Below, piece after piece: positions 55,601 through 64,000 of a stretch of 64,000 nucleotides of DNA; within the stretch, counting starts at the first letter, position 1, and each line of letters begins with the position of its first letter. Source of the stretch: Arthrinium phaeospermum (Eukaryota; Ascomycota; Sordariomycetes; Amphisphaeriales; Apiosporaceae); NCBI GenBank assembly GCA_006503535.1, contig QYRS01000006.1, forward strand, positions 1,922,001-1,986,000, read 5' to 3'. A program made the position numbers and the translations under genes. The notes beneath the pieces are model-generated. The model saw nothing but the letters and a program-made list of their open reading frames with translations. It did not search any database and was not told where the DNA came from.

Positions 55601-57585
55601 GAAAACACGGGCTCGAAAGAAGCCGAGGAGTTTTGGTTCGGAAAACCCATGATGCTGAGCGCATCGGCTGATGGATTAGTAAAGAGCATGAAGGTTTCCG
55701 AGCATGGCACCGTGGATTTTAGCGTTACGACATACGATATCCCGCATCTAGCATCCAGCGTCACCGCTGGCACACGTACGGCCGAGCATTTGGAGATGGA
55801 AGAGGCAGCGCTATTGCACATACCGCATCACGATGATATATGACTACTTTTCTTCCCCTTCATTCCTCATTGGCATCGGAAAGGCAGCATAGACTAGGGG
55901 TTCATGGCTATATTCTTTGTTTGTTTTTTTCTTCTTTTCTTTCCCTGGCGTTTGCACAAGTTCCTTTTGTTTGTCCCCAGTCCTTTTGAGGCTGTCCAAT
56001 TGTCCTGTTCATTTAATCCACTGTTCGCATCCGGCCGCTTAGTATACCTGCCTTCTTAATTGACTCCGTGGCCTCTGCGCCGCCGGAGAAGGGCACTACG
56101 GCTTGGATCCGCGCATATGTCCTTCCTTATTACTCACAAGAACTTCGTCATCATGGCCGCTGGTAACGCAGTCCTGTCTGGTGGAACGTAATATCACACC
56201 TTCGTCACGGGTGATGATCCATGTTTTCTGTATGCATGCTCCTCTCTCCCCCTCCTTCGGCGGATTGGGTATTTGTTGGAGTTATGGGTGTTTCGTTGTT
56301 CGTAGATAGACCACGCAGTCATCTGCGGATACATCATCACACAAAAAATAAGAAGACGGCACTGAAAGTTATATATACCCTCACCTGTTCCTGTCGCGTT
56401 CCATGATTTGATGACTGTATGGAAGTCAATTGTTTAGATTATTCATAAAGGGCAGCACGATGCGTGCTGTGTCTACTCTACGCCCCGCCCAAGTCCCAAC
56501 CCCTTTTCTCTGGTGCTTGCCCCCTGAGCAAGCCCCATCGGTCAGGCCGGAGCAGCATATGTACGGTCGACCAGTACAAATGTATATGGGCTCCCGGTTG
56601 AATGTGAAGTCTTAGTTTTGTTGGTAATCGTCTGGGGGGATGAACGGCGCTGGGTCTTTCGTTTTCCTCTACGTTCTTTTGCCTAGTGGAAGGTACTTGG
56701 TTAGCAGCAGTTGGACAGTCTGAAGACGAGAGAAGGAACGGATGATGGGAAGTGTTCTTCTCAGTCATGTGATGGCGGTGTCTGTCTCTCTCACCTTTCG
56801 TACTGCTTTCAGGAAACGCGGGTCCGTCCGCCGATAAGCGGGCGAGCCGCGTTGTATGATGACACCATGGTGATAGATCTTTTGGGACTCCTTGGCTCGT
56901 TTGGCGGCGAGCTGGGAGGGGGTTTGGGTCGGCGCTCGTGCCATTGGGATCCGTGCCGTCGCTTTGTTGGTGGAGAGGGAGAGTAGGGGCAGCGGCGGGA
57001 AAAAGGGGGTGGCTAGTGTGTTGTTGTGGAAAGGGGGATGTTGGTTGGATGCCAGGATAAGCAGGGCGGAAAGGATTTATTCACATCGGTCACATTTGCC
57101 TGTATGAAGGGGGTGGTTGGCGTTGGTTACGGAGATAGCTTGGTATGAGATTCAGTGTGAGAAGACTCTGGTTTGGATCAATCTAAGTCCGAGTCTAACT
57201 TTCTACATCGAGGAGGCAGGCCATTACATGTCTAGTATACAGAGCATCATCAAGCAACGTAAACATACGTCTGGAATACGTAGTTCTGTTTAAATGGTGT
57301 ATTTGAGATGTTCATTCATCTTCTAAATCCATAAAAGTAGGGTATCTTAAAGCTGAGCGGAGTTTGCGTGAGTAATAAATGCGAGTCGAGTGAACCCAGT
57401 TTAGCTTTCTTCAAGCCAGAGAGAGTTGAGTCGATTGTGGTTCAACGTTTCCACAACATACGGTGCGTGCGTGTGTTTGTGTGTGCGTGCCTGATAGAGT
57501 TGCTGTGTGCACTGGGCCGGACTCGATCCGAGCCGGCGAAGTAGGGTGTGGCGGATGATAGTCAGAAAACCTGGCCGCAGGCAAA
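55601..57585. other. Convergent intergenic region, about 2 kb
   Basis: 3' flanks of Sts1 and the first small minus-strand gene. A GC-rich hairpin lies near 57509-57538 (CCGGACTCGATCCGAGCCGG). No gene or RNA identified. Confidence 0.5.
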
Positions 57586-58011
57586 TCAGAGACGGAATCT
57601 CTCTCGCTGTTTGCGTTCGTGCTCCATGTCGCGGATCATTGTCATCATTTCCGACTCGGAGGCTTGCGACTTGATGCCCATGGTGCGGATGCCCAGATCG
57701 AACAGTTTGTCTTGGTGTTGGTCTCTGTCTTTCTTGAGCCGTTTTATTTCTTCCTTCATGTCCTGTTGTCTGGTACAGGAAAGTATCTATGTGTCAGTGA
57801 TGTTTGGCATCTTGAAGTAGTATTTGCTTATAATTAAGATGTCTTCTTACTGTGTATACGTAAAGTAGAGCATGCCGGTGCCCAATCCGGCAGCAGATGC
57901 TTTCAAAAATCTGAAGGGGATATCCCCCTCCCAATAAGCCTCGAGTTTTTCGATTCGTCTCAAGAGGGTTGTGTAAGCCCTCTTTGGCACTTGTACTAGT
58001 GGTCGGGACAT
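57586..58011 (-). CDS. Small membrane/coiled-coil protein (114 aa)
   Basis: Exons 58011-57851 and 57769-57586 (81-bp intron, GTAAGA donor) give 114 residues. The N-terminal half (MSRPLVQVPKRAYTTLLRR, basic, possible mitochondrial targeting) leads into one hydrophobic segment (FLKASAAGLGTGMLYFTY). The intron falls directly after it, and the second exon encodes a charged helix (QDMKEEIKRLKKDRDQ, then MIRDMEHERKQRERFRL). I do not recognise the family. Topology suggests a single-span protein of a mitochondrial or ER membrane with an exposed coiled coil. The neighbour at 58631-59167 has the same plan. Confidence 0.7.
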
Positions 58012-58630
58012 CTCTTCGGTTGGGCAGCGAATAAGCAGGAGTGAGAGTTGACTGTTGAGGATGGTTGTTGGGTTAAGCGATAAGGAAATCAAGTAATAAT
58101 ACAAATTTGAGAGTGGATTATAAAGAAGGATGGAGTAACAAAAAGAGCTGTGAACCGCAATACGTTTATATACCTGCCATGTATCACAGGCGTCTTCGGT
58201 TCTAATAAGAACAGTATGGTCCTTAATCCAAGGTGGCCAGAGAGCTTCCATAATGTTGTAAAACTACGAGGCCGCTTGTAACTCCCTGAGTTATACGTCA
58301 CACGGGAGATTTCGGATCCTTTGTACGCATTAGAGTAACTGAGTGTATTTATCGGGTACCTACTGGTTTTTTTTCTTCTCTTTTTTATTTGTCTACACGG
58401 TCTTTTATGAAGGAAGTTCACATACAGGTCGTGCTTTCTGGTGAACCTGACCCAAGCCAAATGCTTTCGTGTAATAGTACTCAGAGGGTACAGTCGCTTT
58501 TTTGAGAAATTGGTGTCGTTTCCCCTTTTTGGTCATGTCGAGTTCTGATGCGGTAACCAGAAACATGCTCAAGTTTCGACTTTTTCAGTCTACCACCGAC
58601 ACTTCTCCTTTCCCCTCAACTTCCAAGCCT
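58012..58630. other. Intergenic region, about 0.6 kb
   Basis: Promoter of the 114-aa gene and 3' flank of the 146-aa gene, AT-rich. Nothing else seen. Confidence 0.5.
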
Positions 58631-59167
58631 TCATGGCTTATCAATCGTAGCTTTCGACTCCTCAAGGCGTTCCAGGCTATCATCCACTCTAGCTCTAGAT
58701 TCGTCGAGGCTGGAGTCCAAACGTTTCAGTCGCTCTATTTCTTTGGTTCTGGAGTGCCTGTTGTTTGGTCATGTACGTATCAGCGGTGAAGACAAAACCA
58801 AACAGGCAACGGCTCCGTGTCTCTGTTGCACGGCAATCATCATGGGATCTCACCTGTCGTATGCATAGTAGATTACGCAGAGTGACATAAACCACCGGAC
58901 CCATGGAAAAGGAAGCTTGTAGGTTGATTCGTTGGACTTGTCGGACTGATCAGAGCGTTTTGGCTGATTGGGGCTCTTGGGCGGACTGGGTTGGTGACTG
59001 GCCGGCCGAATTGGCCGGCTTACCTGGATCCTGGTCTGGGCGGGTGGATGAGGGGGTTCATCAGGACGGTAGAATCGGGGGAATGGTGGCAAGAGGTGTC
59101 GAGGAATCGGGCGATGTCGGAACCCCTTTGAAATGGATATGATGTCGTGCTCTAGTATCCGTGCCAT
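58631..59167 (-). CDS. Small membrane/coiled-coil protein (146 aa)
   Basis: Exons 59167-58854 and 58757-58631 (96-bp intron, GTGAGA donor, AACAG acceptor) give 146 residues. The Pro/Arg/Ser-rich N-terminal 85 residues are followed by one hydrophobic segment (FPWVRWFMSLCVIYYAY). The intron lies just after it, and the second exon is a charged helix (SRTKEIERLKRLDSSLDE, then ARVDDSLERLEESKATIDKP). The order PF-TM-YYxY-intron-KEIERLKRL parallels the 114-aa neighbour (PF-TM-YFTY-intron-KEEIKRLKKD). The second exon is too short to be noticed as a reading frame alone. Confidence 0.65.
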
Positions 59168-59950
59168 CTTGATAGATAAAAGGACGCGAATGATAGGTTT
59201 GGAAGCGGAGTAATGATTTTGCAGCGTGTAAAAGGAATGGGATACTAATAGTCGGGAAAGCGTTGTGGGCTATTTTTGCAGAACTGGGGACGAGCGAAAT
59301 AGAGATGGTGAAAAGGGGAAAGGAGGAAAGAGCAAAATGCATCTTTATACAGTCCAAACTACAACCATGGTTGCTGCCAAGAACAAGGAAACTTTAATTG
59401 TGTGCCTAATTGTAGGACGCTGCCCCTTTTTTTAGATGTATGTTAATGGGTGGCTCGACACATTAGTGGTACCAGCGAAGCGAGCTTCTGCCAAATGATC
59501 CGGAAACGCCCATTCCGGCGGGATTAGGTACACGATAATAGCAAGCCAGGAATGTAATAATTTTGCGATGGCGCATCTGGTGATATTTGCTGTCGATTTT
59601 GGTGCCTGTAGAAAGTATGACGCATTCAAAGCAGGACTATTATACATCACCATGGGTGCACACAAATCTCATAAGATATTGAGTACCGCAAACCACAGCA
59701 AAATTTTGATGTATTGCATTATTGAGAAGGGTAGCTCTTTGTTCCTACAATATCTGAGAGGAGATTAAGAGTGATGTGTTGCAACCGATTCGTCGGAAAT
59801 ATCCAGAAGCCAGTAGCCTGCCTGTGTCCTTGGTTCTATCAAACCATCCTCGTCTCGATTCAGTGTATCATCTGTCCACTATCTCCAATACCTAATCCTT
59901 GATGTGAAGACAGTCGACACCGATTCCGCGTTGTCCCTCGGTTTGCCCGG
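59168..59950. other. Intergenic region, about 0.8 kb
   Basis: No gene, RNA or repeat recognised. It includes the promoter of the 146-aa gene. Confidence 0.5.
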
Positions 59951-60306
59951 TCAATGATCGGTCGTTCTTGGGGTTTGTCCCGTCTTGTCGAAGTTTCCGA
60001 GTCCCACGAAATGTTCCTCGCTATTTATGTAATACACTTTCGGGTATCGTGTCGGTTCGGCAGCCAACAATTGCTTGATTTGATCCAGTCTTGAATAATT
60101 ACTGTTGTTAGTCGGTCTATCCAAACGACATTTAAGATAGATGGAAGGGGCTAAGAAGGGACTCCGGGTAATGCGAGCTGCTGAGAGCTGCTCAGAACTT
60201 ACCATCTGGATTGAAAATACAAGGTGCTAGATAGGCTCGTGAAGCTGATAGCATGGAGCGTGCTGGGGCTGAGGTTACATATCGTTTAATGTATGCGGCG
60301 GAACAT
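59951..60306 (-). pseudogene. Possible small spliced gene, start exon broken by TAA
   Basis: The 3' exon (60101-59951) is open and protein-like: SRLDQIKQLLAAEPTRYPK followed by VYYINSEEHFVGLGNFDKTG. A clear donor GTAAGT at 60202, CTAAC branch site and AACAG acceptor at 60102 fit an intron. In the matching phase the 5' exon starts MFRRIH at 60306, then meets TAA (codon 7), then runs TICNLSPSTLHAISF. Alternatively another frame (MLSASRAYLAPCIFNPD) is spliced to a later acceptor and gives only about 42 residues. The gene may be broken, or the true first exon may lie elsewhere. No family recognised. Confidence 0.3.
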
Positions 60307-61107
60307 CTTAACCTGTGGATATGGCAAAGTGTGTGTGGCTTGGATTCGATATATAGAAATAGAAAGTTGACGAGCTGGCGTTGATCTGAATAATCCGAGT
60401 TGTGGATTAGTGGATGAGTAGCTAGAGAGGAAATAATGAGGCGAGGAGGTCTGAAAGATGCAAATACGCTTAACGATTTATCATAAGCAGTAAAGTCTGA
60501 GAAGTATGATGATAGAGAAAGGTTTGGTCGGGGCAAACCCCGGTTTTTCCCGAAACAGTCATGTATAAGTTAGTTCGCGCGAATTCAAATAGGGGTGCTG
60601 TGCAGCCCGTAAGCGTTGCAAGTACATCAGTCTATCGTGACACCAGCCTCCTATATATCGCCTGGAGTTAGTTCTGCTGTGCTGACTGTGGTGCGAGGTC
60701 CTCAGGATCCAGTTAGTCGTGGCCAAGAACAGATGTCTCTTCTATAAGCGCGCGCACAAGGACCAAAATAGATCGGCCCTTCGGAGTGAAATCTCGTTGA
60801 AGGATTCATGTCCCCTATGCACCTAGGGTGGTAGCCTGCATTTGGCTTGGTTATATCCTCGGGGAAGAGCAGTTTGGGCGACGAGAAACAGATACCAAAT
60901 CAAGGGGGATTCGACCTGGCGTAGAGAGGAGTAATATATTGTATTGCTCGAAACCAATGAAGCACATCCATTCACCTGAAAATGCCCAAAACAGTCGCAA
61001 AACATAGCCAGACATGAACCAACCAATATGTCGTCCTCCAATGCTCCCCCAAAAATAACAGAGTTTCGTGCCCGGGTAGTTTCGACTCGAGAGACGCAGC
61101 TGTAAAC
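60307..61107. other. Intergenic region, about 0.8 kb
   Basis: 3' flank of the 130-aa gene and upstream region of the gene above. Nothing else seen. Confidence 0.5.
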
Positions 61108-61623
61108 TCATTTGAATGATCGTCGGGAAAAACGGAATCCCGCAGCAACAGCAAGCTTGGTCGCAAGGAAGTAGGCAACTTCTCCGAACGGGGGAAGGTT
61201 GCCATAGATCTCGGTCGCTTGCTGCCTTATGCGTCTATGAATGGCAGGGAAGTCAACGTTTGCCATGCGGCGGGGCATTTCACAGAAAAAAAGGTTGATC
61301 ATACGGTTTTGAATGACCGGGAGGTCGACGCGGCGCTGCATCTTGTCGATCGTGAGAAACCATCCACCTGGATTCGGTGGGCTGGGCTGGCTTTAATGCA
61401 CAGAGTTAGTACGTTTATCAAGGGGTGATGGAACACCAGGCCAACAACGGACAGGCATATAGTCAGGGTCGGGGGAGAAGGGGGGAAAGGGACGTTTGCC
61501 TGGTATTACTTACTTGAAAACGTAATAAATTCCAATTCCGATGGCTGTGCCCCTAATCATTCCCCAAATCATCGGGCTCGGCGGCCCCTTGCGAATTTTC
61601 GCATAGATTATGCGTGGAGGCAT
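61108..61623 (-). CDS. Small single-span membrane protein (130 aa)
   Basis: Exons 61623-61514 and 61390-61108, joined by a 123-bp intron with GTAAGT donor and a perfect TACTAAC branch site. The product has 130 residues. The basic N-terminus MPPRIIYAKIRKGPPSP leads into a Gly-rich hydrophobic segment (MIWGMIRGTAIGIGIYYVF); the intron is directly after it. The C-terminal part is soluble and basic (DKMQRRVDLPVIQNRMINL, then IHRRIRQQATEIYGNLPP, ending RFSRRSFK). Gene structure (TM, then intron, then soluble tail) matches the two small genes at 57.6-59.2 kb, but residue similarity is slight. Unknown function. Confidence 0.65.
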
Positions 61624-62045
61624 GATGTGATTTGAGATTGTGTATTCAGGGGAAATCGTGAACTGGTTGGCTGGCCAAACTGAGGATGTGCGCGTGTGAT
61701 GTGAAAGGAGAAGGCAGCTTTGAATGGACTGGTAATTTTTGCCTGGATCCGTGTAAAAGGCACATATTGACACCGCTCTGTGATTTATGTGTGCTGTTGG
61801 CGTTCAGAAACTTTCAGAGACCTATAAAGATATTTAACTTCGAAGAGTACCACATTTCTCTATATGTCAATGAGGATATCCATCGCAGGATAGCCAGTGG
61901 AAATACAGGTTCATACCAAGATGAGGTTGTGAGTCAAAAGCTTAGTTCTTAACAAGAGCAGGGAGGATTATGGCTCAACAATATAGAAGCGGTGAGTGCA
62001 ATCTTGTAACAAGGTCTTATTAGATTGAATTAAATATTGATTAGA
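61624..62045. other. Intergenic region, about 0.4 kb
   Basis: Promoter of the 130-aa gene and 3' flank of the lipase. Nothing seen. Confidence 0.5.
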
Positions 62046-63478
62046 TTAGAACATAGGCGACACGTAAGCCAGTCCTGAGCGACGCTTCAGCGGCGACGAG
62101 GTGACATTGTACGCCACGTCCTTGATGGAGCAGCCCTGCTCCGGCGGCGTATAGGTACCGCCGAGCACCTGGGCCAAGAACTGGAAGGCGCTGGCCTCCC
62201 CGTTGACGGCGCCGGCGCTGTGGCCGCCCACCGTGTTGCGCTCGTACTGGATGGTGGCGCCGACCCGGCAGTACTTGTCGACCAGGTCGTCGGTGTCCTT
62301 GACGGGGCTGACCTCGTCGCGCACCGCCTTGTAGACGAAGAGCGGCATCTGCGGCACGCCGTGGTAGCCCATGCGACCGTCGCTGTTCATGATCTTGGCA
62401 ACGAGGGGGCTTCGGAAAATGTCGTCGCCGTTGACGAAGTAGTCGGTGACGTTCTGGAACGCGAACAGCATCGAAGTCTGGGCCAGGGCCAGGGTCTGCA
62501 CCGAGAGGAACGAGGTGGCGTTCAGCGGGCCCTCGGTCTTCAGCTGCGACTTGATGTACTCCAGCGTCTCGGGGAACTGGCTCGCGAGGCCGATGATACC
62601 GGGCGGCGTGAGGCCATTGCAGAGCTGCCCCGAGCAGGCCTCCATCACCGTCGTGATGTTTGGAGTCAGTCCACCCAGCGCCGCGCCGGCGAAGTTGAGC
62701 TCAGGGGCGTACTGCACTTGCAGCTCGGCAGCCCATTCGCTAGCTAGAGCGCCGCCCGAGTATCCCCACATGGCGTAGCGTACGTCTGGACTGTCCGCCA
62801 GGCCAAAGCCGGACGACAGGACAGCCCGGACGGCATCAATGGTGGCGTGGCCAGATTGCACTCCAGCCGTGACTTTATTCTTGTTAGTGGATTTGAACAG
62901 ATATTGACCGTACGAGAAGGGAGGAGATGAAGCTTACATGATGCCAAAGGGCCCTCGTAATCCGGCACGCTGACGTACCACCCGTAGCCGAGCGAAGCGG
63001 AAATATCGTCCGTGCCACTGGCGCCCTCGGCATAGAGCGCATTACTTGGGCTCGCATCCACGGCAGCCGAGTCGTACGGGATCTGGTACGACAGAAGGGC
63101 AGTGGCGCCACCGGGGGTGGTTGTGTTGGAAGAAGCGTTCGAGCTGCTGTCACACGCCGGGTTCTCCGGGACGAACAGCGTAGTCACGGCCCAGTCGGGC
63201 AGGTAGCGACTGTTGGTCGTGCGGTACAGGATATGATAGGCCGCCGAGGCGTTGGCGATGGAAGCGGTGAGATTGCCGGGTGCAGCACGCACGCGCAGGA
63301 CCGCACCGGGCGCCGCGGACTCGAAGTCGGCCGGGGCGGTATACCAGGGGTCCTTGCTGGGCGGCAGCGGTGTCGAGGACATCGCGGCGCGGCGCCAATG
63401 GTTCGGCGGTGCTGCTGAGCTGCCTCCGGCGAGCAGGAGAGCTCCCAGGAGTGATTGGGCCAACGATATCATCTTCAT
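62046..63478 (-). CDS. Secretory lipase, LIP family (CALA-like)
   Basis: Secreted alpha/beta-hydrolase of the fungal LIP family. Exons 63478-62938 and 62872-62046 (65-bp intron, CTAAC branch) give 455 residues; joining restores PLASFTAGVQSGHATIDAVR. Signal peptide MKMISLAQSLLGALLLAGG. Catalytic residues are inferred from motif and spacing: Ser219 in WGYSGGAL, Asp366 in VRDEVSP and His398 in VGGHSAG, with the same Asp-His spacing (32) as in Candida antarctica lipase A. Several N-glycosylation sequons (NLTASIANAS, NASSNTT). It hydrolyses triacylglycerols outside the cell (family knowledge). Confidence 0.95.
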
Positions 63479-64000
63479 CTTGTCCGAGCCTTGGCGTTGG
63501 AGAGAGCAACTGACAAGGAGATGGGCTCGACGGGCGACAGACTTATAGGAAGAAGGTCGTGGGGAGTAGCAAGGGAAATTGCATCGTCGCACGCGAAGAA
63601 ACTTGATCTACTTATCCACAACCTATGCCACCTCTGCGGAACCGGTGCGGAGATCGAAAGTAAGATCCGCGATGTCTCCACGATTAGTATACGTCATGCA
63701 GACTACGGTGAAGGTAGCTGCTTGCCGGCTCCATCGCTTCGCCGGGCCTCGCTGGGAGGCTGCTTCGTCCTGTCATCAATTGGTTCAGACTGCCAGCGCA
63801 TTGAAAAGCCTCCCGTGACGGTGGAGGCCGCACGTGCATGCGTGGTTCATGCTAAAAAGCTGGGCTGTTCGACCTTTCGGAGGTCTCGGTCTCGGTCTTG
63901 GTGTTTTCTGGACCAATCTGCATCGACGACGGTCGCCTCCACAACCAGCCACCTGCCCACCTCGGCAATTCCGTCGTGGAGGCGGAGAAGGGCCTCGCAG
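63479..64000. other. Upstream region of the lipase gene to window end
   Basis: Promoter of the lipase and unassigned GC-rich sequence. No gene can be supported before the window ends. Confidence 0.5.

Noticed and set aside
57509..57538. GC-rich hairpin as a tRNA T-arm or terminator
   Set aside because: Loop does not match a T-loop, no other arms are found, and intrinsic terminators do not apply to nuclear Pol II genes.
1..64000. CRISPR array, prophage, bacterial operon or intact transposon
   Set aside because: Introns throughout, no regularly spaced repeats, no transposase, reverse transcriptase or integrase reading frame.

Overview
The window is a stretch of a filamentous ascomycete nuclear genome, most likely a Sordariomycete. 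Genes are separate and multi-exon, with short introns of about 50-130 bp (GTAAGT-type donors, CTAAC/CTGAC branch sites, a few longer). Families typical of Pezizomycotina are present: AA9 polysaccharide monooxygenase with CBM1, dipeptidyl-peptidase V, LIP-type secretory lipase, TDT dicarboxylate carrier, Sts1/Cut8 and Rae1. The genus cannot be fixed from the sequence alone. There are no rRNA genes, CRISPR arrays, bacterial operons, intact transposons or a recognisable secondary-metabolite cluster.

Layout. 0-13 kb: a partial Scy1/Cex1 pseudokinase gene, homoserine kinase, an APH-fold phosphotransferase, a 7-TM protein of unknown function, a prolyl-4-hydroxylase-like dioxygenase and a DapA-fold aldolase. 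13-26 kb: a long acidic protein of unknown function, a small 3-TM protein, the AA9 enzyme, a short-exon spliced gene at 20.6-21.2 kb, and DPP V. 26-33 kb: a START-like protein, the TDT carrier, a small hydrophilic protein with two perfect CRE palindromes upstream, and gamma-tubulin. 34-44 kb: a conserved fungal protein of unknown function, Rae1, then a head-to-head pair made of a trypsin-like-domain gene broken by an in-frame TAG and a C-terminally membrane-anchored fungal family protein. 46-55 kb: a 1091-residue disordered protein whose frame continues past its TAG, and the Sts1/Cut8 proteasome tether. 57-62 kb: a minus-strand run of very small spliced genes, several with one membrane segment split from the C-terminal part by an intron. 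62-63.5 kb: the secreted lipase.

The genes do not form one pathway. Housekeeping loci (gamma-tubulin, Rae1, Sts1, Thr1, Scy1) are mixed with secreted hydrolases (AA9, DPP V, lipase) and fast-evolving accessory genes. The most unusual signals are reading frames that look coding on both sides of a stop codon, the small membrane/coiled-coil genes at 57.6-61.6 kb, and the protease-domain/membrane-protein divergent pair at 40-44 kb.
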